Shown piece by piece: positions 17,668 to 27,066 of a stretch of 64,000 bases of DNA (position 1 is its first letter; each line of letters begins with the position of its first letter). The position numbers and the translations under genes were made by a program. The DNA is from Ensifer aridi (GTDB taxonomy: Bacteria; Pseudomonadota; Alphaproteobacteria; Rhizobiales; Rhizobiaceae), in assembly GCF_002078505.1 (NCBI RefSeq), contig NZ_LUAV01000012.1, positions 307,076-371,075 on the forward strand, read 5' to 3'. A model generated the notes under the pieces. The model was not told where the DNA came from, did not search any database, and saw only the letters and a program-made list of their open reading frames with translations.

Positions 17668-17761
17668 CCTTAAATCGAAATCGATCTAAGGACGGAGGCA
17701 TGCAGCGGTTCGAAGTGTTACAGCGATCTTTTTGCGCGTCTGTTCAGAAGCGCGGCGCTGT
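17668..17761 (-). repeat. Two-hairpin intergenic repeat, copy 1 (reverse)
   Basis: A full-length, reverse-oriented copy of the element also found at 35774-35877 and 58567-58670. It has a ccttaaatcg/cgatctaagg palindrome, a core reading cagcggttcgaagtgttacagcg, and a gcgcgtct/agcgcggcgctgt hairpin. It ends only 19 bases before the extensin-like gene and so forms part of that gene's 5' region. Confidence 0.75.
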
Positions 17762-17780
17762 ACGGAATAGGAGGACCTGC

Positions 17781-18599
17781 ATGCGCCGCGTTGCCGGAAT
17801 GTTACTGCTCTCCACCTTCGTCCTTGCAGGAGCGACCCTGCCGATGGAGGGACCGCTACCGGTACCGAGGCCCGCAACGGATGGCGATCAGCCAACGCCA
17901 ACGCCGCGGCCCGCGGTACCGCGCGCGAATGATGAGAACGGCGAGGGCGAGATCAACGCCCGGAGTGGGCGAGAGCTACCCCCGGGCTGGAAAGATGATG
18001 CTCTCGATGCCGTGCCGGTCGTCGAGATCGAGAAGGAAGACCCGCAAGCCTATGCGTCCTGTCTCTCCGCGCTCAGGTCGCTCGGCAGCACTTTTGCCGA
18101 GGCCGACCGCATCGATGACGGCAAGGGCTGCGGCATCGACAAGCCGATCGATGTCGATGCCATACTGCCGGACGTGGCCCTGAAGCCTGACGGCATGATG
18201 CGCTGCGAAACGGCCTTGGCGCTTGCTCGCTGGACCAAGGAGACCGCCACTCCGGCCGCCAAAGCTGCTTTCGGACCCGACACCCGCATTGCCGCCCTGA
18301 ACCAGGCCTCCACCTATGTCTGTCGCCTGAGGAACAACGGCACCACCGGCAAGATCTCCGAGCACGCCCGCGGCAATGCAGTCGACATCGCCTCCTTCAC
18401 TCTCGCGGACGGCAAGATCATCGAGATTCAGCCGCGGGATGAAGATGGCACGATGGCCGGCGCGTTCCAGCGAGCGGTCACGGCCTCTGCCTGCCTCTAC
18501 TTCACAACGGTGCTCGACCCGGGCAGCGATGAGGCACATGAAGACCACCTGCATCTCGACGTCATCGAGCGGAAAAACGGGTATCGCTATTGCCGATAG
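17781..18599 (+). CDS. Extensin-like C-terminal domain protein
   Basis: 272 residues from ATG 17781 (AGGAGGACC upstream); the frame opens earlier inside the repeat. A signal peptide (MRRVAGMLLLSTFVLAGA) is followed by a Pro-rich stretch (VPRPATDGDQPTPTPRPAVP), then the extensin-like_C domain. That domain holds ISEHARGNAVDIASF and HEDHLHLDV, resembling the zinc ligands (His, Asp, His) of M15/VanY peptidases. It is therefore a probable periplasmic peptidoglycan-acting protein. Cys pairs (YASC, KGCGI, MMRC, YVCR, YRYC) suggest disulfides. The function is inferred from motif likeness. Confidence 0.85.
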   Translation: MRRVAGMLLLSTFVLAGATLPMEGPLPVPRPATDGDQPTPTPRPAVPRANDENGEGEINARSGRELPPGWKDDALDAVPVVEIEKEDPQAYASCLSALRSLGSTFAEADRIDDGKGCGIDKPIDVDAILPDVALKPDGMMRCETALALARWTKETATPAAKAAFGPDTRIAALNQASTYVCRLRNNGTTGKISEHARGNAVDIASFTLADGKIIEIQPRDEDGTMAGAFQRAVTASACLYFTTVLDPGSDEAHEDHLHLDVIERKNGYRYCR

Positions 18600-18621
18600 G
18601 GCGCGATGGGCCGCGGAACTC

Positions 18622-18670
18622 CCTCATCCGCCTGCTAGCACCTTCTCCCTGCAAGCGGGGTGAAGGAAAC
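18622..18670. repeat. RIME fragment
   Basis: A single arm, ctccctcatccgcctgctag followed by ccttctccctgcaagcgggg, the same module as in the larger RIME copies at 6010 and 56058. It follows the extensin-like gene. Confidence 0.6.
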
Positions 18671-18822
18671 GCCCCAAGTCCCTCGCAGTGGTCGGAAATG
18701 TCGCCAGCCTCGATTGAAACCATCGGCGATCGGCACGATCTATGGGGCGGCACAACGGCGACAAGCCGAAAGTGTTCCGTGTCGCTTGACTGCAATCGCC
18801 CGTCTACTCGAGGAGCAATTCC

Positions 18823-19332
18823 ATGCCGCTGACCATGTACACGCTTTCCGTGCCGGCCTTCACCCGTGGCTTTTCCGCCCTCAGCGGCATTCTCGACAAA
18901 GCAGAGACCTTCGCCTCGCAGGCCGGCCTTCCGCTTGCCGAGCTCTTCGATGCAAGGCTTGCGCCTGACATGCTGCCGCTGGCGGGCCAGATTCAGCGGG
19001 CAAGCGACACGAGCAAGAACGCCATTGCGCGGCTGACGACACTTGACGTGCCGCGCTTTCCGGATGAGGAACGGACCTTTGCCGACTTGCGTGAGCGCAT
19101 CGCCAAGACGGTTGCATTCTTGGAGACGGTGACCCCCGATGACCTCGACGGCAGCGAGACGCGCGAAGTGACGCTCAGCTTCCCAAGCTTCAAGACGACG
19201 CTCAGCGGCGAGGATTACCTCACGAAGTTCGTCCTGCCGAACTTCTACTTCCACGTCACCACCGCCTACGCCATCCTCCGCCACAAGGGCGTGCCGATCG
19301 GCAAAGCCGACTATATCGTCGGCCTCGGCTGA
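18823..19332 (+). CDS. DUF1993 family protein
   Basis: 169 residues, full length for the family: MTMYTLSVPAF-like N-terminus (here MPLTMYTLSVPAFTRGFSAL), DARLAPDMLPLAGQIQ in the centre and a YFHVTTAYAILRHKGVPIGK C-terminus. DUF1993 proteins are helical bundles related to the DinB/YfiT fold; no activity is established. GAGGAGCAATTCC is the ribosome site. It is a single gene with a mosaic repeat before and after it. Confidence 0.9.
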   Translation: MPLTMYTLSVPAFTRGFSALSGILDKAETFASQAGLPLAELFDARLAPDMLPLAGQIQRASDTSKNAIARLTTLDVPRFPDEERTFADLRERIAKTVAFLETVTPDDLDGSETREVTLSFPSFKTTLSGEDYLTKFVLPNFYFHVTTAYAILRHKGVPIGKADYIVGLG

Positions 19333-19366
19333 AACGCGACGGCGAGACTCTTGATGCGGATGGAGA

Positions 19367-19542
19367 CACCCCCCTCTGCCCTACCGGGCATCTCCCCCAC
19401 AAGGGGGGAGATCGAAGGAGGCACCGCTGTGCACCATTGCGGCCTCTGTTTGTACGGTTGCCTCGTCGAAGGAGAGGAAGCGGGGAGCGCGCATCTTGCC
19501 AATCTCCCCCCTTGGGAGATGCCCGGCAGGGCAGAGGGGGGT
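19367..19542. repeat. MITE-like element with ~45-bp terminal inverted repeats
   Basis: The left arm (19367-19412: cacccccctctgccc, then gggcatctcccc and ggggggagat) is nearly identical to the reverse complement of the right arm (19500-19542). About 85 bases of unrelated sequence lie between, giving a 176-base element with no ORF of its own. It fills most of the 305-base gap between DUF1993 and fhs and could fold as one long hairpin. Confidence 0.7.
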
Positions 19543-19637
19543 GCCACCCGAAGCAGTTTGGAGATGCCATTTCTCGTGATAGCCGGTCGTTGCCGCAACA
19601 GTCAGTTTCGAGCTCGCGCTGACCGTACCTAAAGGCT

Positions 19638-21317
19638 TCAGAACAATCCCTCAATCAGCCCCTGCTCATTGAGACGGATGCGCTCCGAAGACGGCGCCTT
19701 CGGCAGGCCCGGCATCGTCATGATTTCGCCCGTGACGACGACGATAAAGCCGGCGCCGGCCGCAAGCCGCACCTCGCGGATCGGCACGGCGTGGCCGGTC
19801 GGCGCGCCGCGCAGGTTCGGATCGGTGGAGAAGGAGTATTGCGTCTTCGCCACACAGATCGGCAGGTGGCCGTAACCCTGATCCTCCCAGGTCCTGAGCT
19901 GGTCCCGCACCACCTTGTCGGCGATGACCTCGCTCGCGCGATAGATGTCCTTCGCGATCGTCTCGATCTTATGGAAGAGCGGCATGTCGTCCGGATAAAG
20001 CGGCGAGAACTGCGAATGGCCCGCATTGGCGAGGTCGACGACCTTGTGCGCGAGCTCTTCGATCCCGGCCGAGCCTTCGGCCCAATGCTTGCAGAGGACC
20101 GCCTCGGATCCGAGCGTTCTGACATAGTCCTTGATCGCCTGAATCTCGGCCTCCGTGTCGGAGGTGAAATGATTGATCGCGACCAGCACCGGCACGCCGA
20201 ATTTCTTGACGTTCTGGACGTGCCGGCCGAGGTTGGCGCATCCCTTCCTCAGCCCATCGAGATTCTCGCGCCCCAGATCCTCCTTCTTGACGCCACCATT
20301 CATCTTGATCGCCCTCACGGTCGCGACGATAACGGCGGCATCCGGCTTGAGGCCGGCCTTGCGGCACTTGATGTCGAAGAATTTCTCCGCGCCGAGATCG
20401 GCTCCGAAGCCCGCCTCGGTCACCACATAGTCGGCGAGCTTCAACGCGGTCGCCGTCGCCACCACGGAATTGCAGCCATGGGCGATGTTGGCGAAGGGCC
20501 CGCCGTGGACAAAGGCCGGATTGTTCTCGAGCGTCTGCACGAGGTTCGGCTGCATAGCATCCTTCAGGAGGACGGCCATCGCCCCGTCGGCCTTGATGTC
20601 GCGGGCATAGACCGGGCTCTTGTCGCGCCGGTAACCGATGATGATGTTGCCGAGACGCTTTTCGAGATCGTGAATGTCCATTGCGAGACACAGGATTGCC
20701 ATCACCTCCGAGGCGACGGTGATGTCGAATCCCGTCTCGCGCGGGTAGCCGTTGGCGACGCCGCCCAGCGAGCCGATGATCTGGCGCAGCGCCCGGTCGT
20801 TCATGTCCATCACTCGCCGCCAGGCGATGCGGCGGATGTCGATCGCCTGCTCGTTGCCCCAATAGATGTGGTTGTCGATCAGCGCCGCGAGCAGGTTATG
20901 CGCCGCGGTGACGGCGTGGAAATCACCGGTGAAATGAAGGTTGATGTCCTCCATCGGCACGACCTGGGCATAGCCGCCGCCCGCCGCGCCGCCCTTGATG
21001 CCGAAGCACGGTCCGAGCGAGGCTTCGCGGATGCAGACGATCGTCTTCTTGCCGATGCGGTTGAGACCATCGCCAAGACCGACCGTGGTCGTCGTCTTGC
21101 CCTCGCCGGCCGGTGTCGGGTTGATCGACGTCACGAGGATGAGGCGGCCGTTTCTCTTTTCCTTCTGCGCCGCGATGAACTCCGCGCTCACCTTCGCCTT
21201 GTCGTGGCCGTAGGGAAGCAGGTGCTCCGGCGGAATACCGAGCTTGGCGCCTATCTCCATGATCGGCTTCTTCTTCGCGGCGCGCGCGATCTCGATGTCC
21301 GATTTCACCTCCCCCAT
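19638..21317 (-). CDS. fhs: Formate--tetrahydrofolate ligase
   Basis: 559 residues from ATG 21317 ([25 protein letters not shown] upstream), normal length. The ATP site is [19 protein letters not shown]; further signatures are [20 protein letters not shown] and [14 protein letters not shown]. It makes 10-formyl-THF from formate, ATP and THF in one-carbon metabolism. It lies 84 bases downstream of the five-gene AAA+ operon on the same strand and could be read through from it, though a purine and one-carbon role is independent. Confidence 0.97.
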   Translation of the reverse strand: MGEVKSDIEIARAAKKKPIMEIGAKLGIPPEHLLPYGHDKAKVSAEFIAAQKEKRNGRLILVTSINPTPAGEGKTTTTVGLGDGLNRIGKKTIVCIREASLGPCFGIKGGAAGGGYAQVVPMEDINLHFTGDFHAVTAAHNLLAALIDNHIYWGNEQAIDIRRIAWRRVMDMNDRALRQIIGSLGGVANGYPRETGFDITVASEVMAILCLAMDIHDLEKRLGNIIIGYRRDKSPVYARDIKADGAMAVLLKDAMQPNLVQTLENNPAFVHGGPFANIAHGCNSVVATATALKLADYVVTEAGFGADLGAEKFFDIKCRKAGLKPDAAVIVATVRAIKMNGGVKKEDLGRENLDGLRKGCANLGRHVQNVKKFGVPVLVAINHFTSDTEAEIQAIKDYVRTLGSEAVLCKHWAEGSAGIEELAHKVVDLANAGHSQFSPLYPDDMPLFHKIETIAKDIYRASEVIADKVVRDQLRTWEDQGYGHLPICVAKTQYSFSTDPNLRGAPTGHAVPIREVRLAAGAGFIVVVTGEIMTMPGLPKAPSSERIRLNEQGLIEGLF

Positions 21318-21400
21318 GGCTCCCCCCTTTTTTGATTTGCGCACCTCACCTCCCGCGGGGTGCGCCGCATCCGTCTCTGTGGGCTTTTATATTCCCGCCG

Positions 21401-22624
21401 TCAGCGCGCGAGAATGTCGCGCATCTCCACGATATTGGACCTGACGCGAAGGATATAGAAGCCCATGGTGGCAAGATGCGTCGGCATGATCCAGCCATCC
21501 TCGCGGCCATTCGAGATGATGAGCGGTTGAATGCGCAATGCCGCGCGAAGCTGCCTCAGGGTTTCCGTATAGATCGGCGTCAGACCGCGTTGCGTGACGA
21601 CATTCTCGAAGTCCGCGCCGGCCGCCGTCAGAATCCCGTAATAGCCGTAGAGCTGGCCGAAGGCGAACCAGAAGCGATCGTCGGCCCTTGTGTCGAACCA
21701 GCCGCCGTTGTGGAATTCCGAACGCTCGCGGATGATCGCCGACGTATTGCCGAGATCGTTGGCGATGCGGTCGAGGAACTCCACCATGTTGTCGGACCGG
21801 CCGTCGAAGATCGCCTCGCATTTGCCGAGCGACACGTTGAACTTCCGGAAATCGCGCATCGCCGCCCGATAGAAGCTCGGCGTCGGAGTCTTCGGGCCGA
21901 AAGGATTGAGGCCGAAATACCAGGTCTCCTCGTCGAACTGGATGTTGCCGCGCGCGCTCTGCAGATCGTTATTTACGCCGGACGTGCCGCGAACGCGACC
22001 GAGCGAATCGACGAGCTCGACCGCAGTGCGGCGAACCGCCTGATTGACGCCGCGCTGGAACGACGCCTTGTTGTCGAGCCACGGCGTATCGTCCCAATCG
22101 AGCCCGAAGAGGCCGAGCTTGTAGGCGAGCATCGAGGATATCCAGGCATTCTGATTGACATTGAGATCGATCAGATCGGCCGCGACATCGACGATGGCCG
22201 AGGTCTGGCAAACCGTTCCAGCCGGAAGCTGCGCCACTGCAAGAGCCTCCGTCGTATTGTCCGTGCCCGACGGATCGGCCACGGCAGCCTGGCTGGCGGT
22301 TGCGGCAGCACCGGATTGTCCCGTCGTCGCGCCGGGGCCGCTGACCGGCGAGCCGGCCGGCGTCTTGCGCTCGGCAAGCTTGTAGCGATCGACGTAATCC
22401 GGGTCGAAATTGGTCCAAGCCTGCGTCTGCCAGACGAAGTAACCATAGAAGAGGACGAGCCCCAGGAGGATCAGCGCGATCGGCCCTTTGATGACCCAGC
22501 TACGGGCCCGGTACCAATTGCCGAGCACGACGAAAGGCCAGAGAAGCCACGCCACCGCCAGCCCGATGCCACGGCCGATCGCCGTAAAAACACGCTGGAA
22601 GAACGCAACGATCGGATCGAACAT
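21401..22624 (-). CDS. DUF2333 family membrane protein
   Basis: 407 residues. Two hydrophobic stretches lie near the N-terminus: about 18-37 (RGIGLAVAWLLWPFVVLGNW) and 46-66 (GPIALILLGLVLFYGYFVW). The remainder is soluble, predicted periplasmic, and conserved in DUF2333 (COG5345), with WISSMLAYKLGLFGLDWDDTP-type segments. A low-complexity Ala/Gly/Thr linker follows the membrane part (residues 88-125). No catalytic motif is seen. It is the last gene of the five-gene operon, 3 bases after its neighbour, and is probably the membrane anchor of that system. Confidence 0.85.
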   Translation of the reverse strand: MFDPIVAFFQRVFTAIGRGIGLAVAWLLWPFVVLGNWYRARSWVIKGPIALILLGLVLFYGYFVWQTQAWTNFDPDYVDRYKLAERKTPAGSPVSGPGATTGQSGAAATASQAAVADPSGTDNTTEALAVAQLPAGTVCQTSAIVDVAADLIDLNVNQNAWISSMLAYKLGLFGLDWDDTPWLDNKASFQRGVNQAVRRTAVELVDSLGRVRGTSGVNNDLQSARGNIQFDEETWYFGLNPFGPKTPTPSFYRAAMRDFRKFNVSLGKCEAIFDGRSDNMVEFLDRIANDLGNTSAIIRERSEFHNGGWFDTRADDRFWFAFGQLYGYYGILTAAGADFENVVTQRGLTPIYTETLRQLRAALRIQPLIISNGREDGWIMPTHLATMGFYILRVRSNIVEMRDILAR

Positions 22625-22627
22625 TTT

Positions 22628-23917
22628 CTATTCCTCTGTGAGACCGTAGAGCTTGTGGCGGAAGGCGGCCTTGTCCCTGAGATATGTGTCGGTCAGGGTC
22701 GCAACAACATACTCGCGGAACTTTTCGCTGTAGCGCTCGTAGGACTCATAGAAGCCCTGCTTGTCGAAGACGAAGCGCGAGACGAAATCGCGGGGGGTGA
22801 GTTGCGATATCAGGCGGTTGACCAGCCATTGATCCGGATGCCGCGGCGCCGCCCGGACCAGCAGGAAACGATTTTCCGGCGCCACCTCCTGCATGCTGAT
22901 CGTGCCCGTCGCCGCGATCGCCCGCGACATTTCCTGAAGGAAGGAATAGATCCCATCGCGCGTGACGAGTGCCGCATTGCGGTGGATCCAGGTCTGCAGC
23001 CATATCCGGTCGGCATTCATCAGATCGGCGTTCGGATCAACCTCGTTGATGAGGCCGCGGACGACCATGTCCGCCCGATGCTGGAACAGGCCGGATTCCT
23101 GCACCCAGGATGCCTGCGGCAGTTGCAAGCGATTTGTCGTCGCCAGGAAATCGTAGATGCGGGCGTAATCGGTGATAGCGATATAGCTCACTTGCCACGG
23201 CCTGGACCGCCGGAAGCCCGGAACCGAGGGATCGCAGATCACCGTCGTCGTCTTCTCGTCCAGGAAAACGTAAACGCCGCCGAAGTGATTGGCCCAGTAG
23301 GCCTCATGCCGGAAGACGAGTTCTTCCGGGACGAGCGCGTTCTGCCGGATGTCGCCGGTCGTCTTGGCGAGTTCCACCATCCGCTCGAGCATCGCATCAT
23401 CGGCCCAGGCATTAGGCACCTTCTTCAGCCGGTCTATCAGTTCACGAAGCTCCGTCGCCTTGCCGAGCATGTCCTCGGCGGAGAGCACCCGGAAGCGCAC
23501 TTCGTTGATCGACAGGAGATCGTCGATGTCCTCGATGACGGACACCGAGTCCTCGATCTCGCCATAGAGCGCGTCCTTGATCGTGACCGCGTTGATCGCG
23601 CGACTGTTGGCGTTGAAGAATTCATGCATCAGCGCCGCGGTATTGGAAAAGCTCGTGTGAACGACCGGCAGTTCCGCCTGCGCGGGCGTCAGGATGATGA
23701 AGCGCCGATTGACCCGGTTCGGGTCGAGATAATCGCGGTCCCCCAGTTCCTCGGCGATTTCCGGCGAGAAGCCGGTCATGTCGATGCTGAAGCGTTCAAG
23801 CGCCGTCGGTCTGAGGCCGAAACCTTCCAGCGCCTTGTTGTAGCGTGCAATAAGGTGCGGCTCGGAAATGTCGAGCAGCCGTCCGTAGATGAGTTCCGCT
23901 TCGAGGAGGCGCTTCAT
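22628..23917 (-). CDS. Conserved protein of unknown function (DUF6638-like)
   Basis: 429 residues, acidic, soluble, starting MKRLLEAELIYGRLLDISEP. Visible blocks include LTPAQAELPVVHTSFSNTAA and YVFLDEKTTTVICDPSVPGF. I recall such proteins under DUF6638 but could not check. No signal peptide, membrane segment or enzyme motif is apparent. The gene lies between the AAA+ ATPase (19 bases upstream) and DUF2333 (3 bases downstream), so it is almost certainly part of one complex or pathway with them. Confidence 0.8.
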   Translation of the reverse strand: MKRLLEAELIYGRLLDISEPHLIARYNKALEGFGLRPTALERFSIDMTGFSPEIAEELGDRDYLDPNRVNRRFIILTPAQAELPVVHTSFSNTAALMHEFFNANSRAINAVTIKDALYGEIEDSVSVIEDIDDLLSINEVRFRVLSAEDMLGKATELRELIDRLKKVPNAWADDAMLERMVELAKTTGDIRQNALVPEELVFRHEAYWANHFGGVYVFLDEKTTTVICDPSVPGFRRSRPWQVSYIAITDYARIYDFLATTNRLQLPQASWVQESGLFQHRADMVVRGLINEVDPNADLMNADRIWLQTWIHRNAALVTRDGIYSFLQEMSRAIAATGTISMQEVAPENRFLLVRAAPRHPDQWLVNRLISQLTPRDFVSRFVFDKQGFYESYERYSEKFREYVVATLTDTYLRDKAAFRHKLYGLTEE

Positions 23918-23936
23918 GCGGCGGTATTCTCTTTGA

Positions 23937-25853
23937 TCATCCCTGCCACCTGCCCTCGCGCTTCATCGTCTCGATCTCGCGGATCGCCTTCTCGCGCTGG
24001 CGCTCGCGGCGGATGATGTCGGCGACTGCGGCATCGTCGGACTTGTCGGTGTAGCGGAATTCGCTGTCGGCATAGCGGTTGATTTCCTGCAGCACCATCT
24101 CGATCGTGATCGGCCCGCGCAGTTCCTCGATCATCGCCTTCTTCTCGTCGTAGGACTTGTGCATGAAGGAGCCCGCATCCCTGAACCAGACGTCGGGCAA
24201 TTCGACGTCCATGGCGCGCATCTTGATCGCGTCGGTGATATTCCTGATCGCCCGGCCGGTGAAGCGGGGTTCCGCCTCCTTGATCATGTGCAGATAGGCG
24301 CCGACGTCCGCAAGCGTGGCGATCTTGCCCTTCTCCTTCTCGTAGCGCTCCCAGACGACGAGCAACCCCTCCTCCTGCGGCCGCGCATGCGCAGAGTAGG
24401 ATTGAGAGACGGCCCGCTTGATCTCCTGTCCGGCATAAAGTTCGTGTTGCCCAAGCGGAATCTTGTGGTTCTTGCCGACGAGCAGCGCGAAGATGTCGAT
24501 GTAGTCCGCCTCCGTCTGCGGCCCGTCGACCAGCCAACGCGCGCCGGCCCGCTGGCGCAGCGCATCGTCCACATTCTCCGGGTGGTTCGAGAACATGCCG
24601 AAAGTGCAGTTGCCACGCACGACGGTCGAGGCGCCGGCGAAACTCTCCATCAGCACCGCCGTCACCTCGTGCTGGCCGGCCGACGCGCGGTCATCGGAGC
24701 GTTTCGCCGCCACCTGGTCGACGTCGTCGATCGTGCCGAAGCCGATCGCCCGCGGGTTCATCACATTGTTGACGAACTCCTTGCAGTTCTGACCCGACTT
24801 GCCCTGATAGGACGAAATCTGGTCGACACCGAAGTTCTCGTAATGGAAGGAGTAGCCAGCGACACTGCAATAGTCGTGGAGCATGCCGGCAAGCATCTGG
24901 ATCAGGATCGTCTTGCCGGTGCCGGGCATGCCGTCGCCGATGAAGGTGAAGAGGAAGCCGCCGAGTTCGACGAACGGATTCATCTGCCGGTCGAAGTCGT
25001 AGGCCATCAGCATCTTCGCAAGCTTCAGCGCCTGATGCTTGGCGATGTGGTTGCCGATGATCTCCTCGGGCTTCTTGAAGGTCATGACCAGAGGTTTGCG
25101 CTTCTGCCCGGGCGCGACGTCGAAACCGTTCAGCGTGAAGTCATCCTGGTCGAGCCGGATATGGACGTTCTCGAAATTCTGCAGCCCGGTGAAGCGGCCC
25201 TTGCGGGCGATCAGGCCCTCGATCGCAACCCGGGAAAAGGCCCGGGCCCGCGCGGTGAGCGCAAGGTCGTCCGGCGCGCCGGCGATGGCGCGATCGAGCC
25301 CAGCGACCATGCTTTTCAGCGCGTCCTGGGGCGTGTCGAAAAGGAAATCCGGTTCTGCGGCATCGTCGACCGGTTCCCCCTCCCCCTGCAGCGTCCCGCC
25401 GATATAGGCGGCAAGCGTGAAGGCGGCGATATAGGCCGATGCCGATAGCAGCGCCTTGAAGTGGCCCGCATCCTCGCCCGTCAACGGTGCGCTTACATTG
25501 CGCGCCTGCAGCTGCTCGAGGCTCGTCTGCCGCGCGAAGACATCGGCAACAGCGAGCGCCACCTGGATGCCGCGCCGGGTGCGGTAGAGGACGGCATGCT
25601 GCGCCGGCGAAAGCAGCGGATCGGCGCCGCGCACGGCCTGAACGGTGCGGGCGAGTTCGACCTCATGCGTGCGGCGCTGGCCGCCGGTCGACACGGTCGA
25701 TACGAAACGCCTGCCGGTACCGGCGATCGGTGCGCCTGCGGGGGCGTCGGCCCGCTCGAGAACAACCAGCTTGGTGACGAGGCTCTGCGCGACCGCCTGA
25801 TGCTTGGCGATCTCGTCCTCGTGCAGCGTCGTGAGGCCCGCATTCAACGTCAT
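23937..25853 (-). CDS. AAA+ ATPase of a five-gene conserved operon
   Basis: 638 residues. The AAA+ core sits in the second half: Walker A GMPGTGKT (308-315), Walker B FGTIDDVD (372-379), sensor-1 Asn423 in FSNHPENVDDALRQRAGAR and an Arg-finger candidate among Arg433-Arg439. The N-terminal 300 residues have no known motif but contain a hydrophobic helix at about 134-154 (LLSASAYIAAFTLAAYIGG). The C-terminus is charged helix (IIRRERQREKAIREIETMKR). The ATPase is probably the motor of the operon's machine. The substrate is unknown. It is separated by 3 bases from the preceding gene. Confidence 0.9.
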   Translation of the reverse strand: MTLNAGLTTLHEDEIAKHQAVAQSLVTKLVVLERADAPAGAPIAGTGRRFVSTVSTGGQRRTHEVELARTVQAVRGADPLLSPAQHAVLYRTRRGIQVALAVADVFARQTSLEQLQARNVSAPLTGEDAGHFKALLSASAYIAAFTLAAYIGGTLQGEGEPVDDAAEPDFLFDTPQDALKSMVAGLDRAIAGAPDDLALTARARAFSRVAIEGLIARKGRFTGLQNFENVHIRLDQDDFTLNGFDVAPGQKRKPLVMTFKKPEEIIGNHIAKHQALKLAKMLMAYDFDRQMNPFVELGGFLFTFIGDGMPGTGKTILIQMLAGMLHDYCSVAGYSFHYENFGVDQISSYQGKSGQNCKEFVNNVMNPRAIGFGTIDDVDQVAAKRSDDRASAGQHEVTAVLMESFAGASTVVRGNCTFGMFSNHPENVDDALRQRAGARWLVDGPQTEADYIDIFALLVGKNHKIPLGQHELYAGQEIKRAVSQSYSAHARPQEEGLLVVWERYEKEKGKIATLADVGAYLHMIKEAEPRFTGRAIRNITDAIKMRAMDVELPDVWFRDAGSFMHKSYDEKKAMIEELRGPITIEMVLQEINRYADSEFRYTDKSDDAAVADIIRRERQREKAIREIETMKREGRWQG

Positions 25854-25856
25854 GGT

Positions 25857-27008
25857 TCAAACCTCGCTCACCACCTGGTTGCCGGAAATGACATGCACCT
25901 TGTAATCGCCGAAGACTTGGGCCGCCTCGCCGGCGGCATAAAGGGCCTGATAGGCGTCATGTGGCACCAATGCGTGTTTCTCGTAGGCACTGACGCCCAT
26001 GCGCGCCGCCTCGAGATTGGCCGTGTCGATATGGAATTCCTCCTGAGCCGGAGTGGTCGACCAGAAGCCGCTTTTCGCCGGCCGTTCCGCCTTGGAGAAA
26101 ACCTCCTGCACTGTCCAGGTCAGGAGCCAGGCATTTTCGGTCTTGCGCACCCTCGATAGAATATCGTTGATCCTGGCATTGTTCTCCGTGATGCCGGCCG
26201 AATAGAAGGGGCCGAGCACGATGCGGCGAAGCTGCTTCGGATGCAGTTCCGGCAAATCCTTGTCGAGATTGGTGGCGATCGTCACCGGCGTCAGCGAATA
26301 GGCGCTGTTCTTCGAGGCGAAATCGTCGAAGCGACTTGCAAGCTCGGGATTGAGCAGCCCTCCGACCGGAAGCGGGATCTCCACGTCAGGGTTGAGCTTG
26401 CCGTCTTCGGTGACCAGCATCTCGACGATGTTGTCCGAAGAGTCCTCGATCGTCGCCATGTAGACCATGGGCAGCGTCTGGCTGCCGTCGAAGGCGCCCC
26501 AGGAAACGACGTAATAGGGCCGCATCGTCTTCGGATTGACGGCGACCCGGATCGTCTCCGGCAGAACGAAGGGCGAGAAGATTTCGCCCTTGCCGATCTG
26601 CTCCAGGTAGAGCCTCTCCGCCATGCGGGCCTGCAGTGCCTCCGGAAAAGCCTTCTGCCGCAGGATGAAGTCCACCATTTCCTCGCGCAGCGCATCGGCG
26701 GAAGGGATGCTCGCCAGTCGCTTCTCCGCGCTCTGCCGGTCGTTTTCGAGCTCCAGGACGTTCTGGAAAACCGGGAACCCGCTCTCCGCACGCGAGATAC
26801 GAAAATGCTCGACAAAGCCGATGCGATTTTCCCAGCAGGCGATCGAGGCCTTCAGCCGGGTAAGATAGGGAACGATGACCTCACCGATGACCGTGTTGCG
26901 GTAGAGCGGCGAATTGCGGTCGCCGAGAAAGAGTTCAAGCCCCGCCAGAGCGGCCCGGATGGAAGTGAAATACTGCCTGACGGCTGGAGATACGGCGGTA
27001 TTCATCAA
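25857..27008 (-). CDS. Unknown protein of the AAA+ operon
   Basis: 383 residues, no recognised family, signal peptide or membrane segment. The N-terminal third is helical (VRQYFTSIRAALAGLELFLG, LENDRQSAEKRLASI). The middle has beta-rich blocks (YYVVSWGAFDGSQTLPMVYM, VEIPLPVGGLLNPEL). It ends with YKVHVISGNQVVSEV. It is translated just before the ATPase (3-base gap) and 58 bases after the coiled-coil gene, implying a partner role. Two upstream Met codons allow a start at 27008 or 27005. Confidence 0.82.
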   Translation of the reverse strand: MMNTAVSPAVRQYFTSIRAALAGLELFLGDRNSPLYRNTVIGEVIVPYLTRLKASIACWENRIGFVEHFRISRAESGFPVFQNVLELENDRQSAEKRLASIPSADALREEMVDFILRQKAFPEALQARMAERLYLEQIGKGEIFSPFVLPETIRVAVNPKTMRPYYVVSWGAFDGSQTLPMVYMATIEDSSDNIVEMLVTEDGKLNPDVEIPLPVGGLLNPELASRFDDFASKNSAYSLTPVTIATNLDKDLPELHPKQLRRIVLGPFYSAGITENNARINDILSRVRKTENAWLLTWTVQEVFSKAERPAKSGFWSTTPAQEEFHIDTANLEAARMGVSAYEKHALVPHDAYQALYAAGEAAQVFGDYKVHVISGNQVVSEV

Positions 27009-27066
27009 AACCCCTCCGGCAAGTGCCGAAAGGCGGTCGGAAAGCTGGTCATCGCCGGCTTACCGA

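Noticed and set aside
21332..24016. 894-codon open frame on the plus strand opposite DUF2333, DUF6638-like and part of the AAA+ gene
   Set aside because: It is a mirror of three well-formed minus-strand genes; the translation is Arg/Ala/Glu-rich with no domain, which is typical antisense reading in GC-rich codons.
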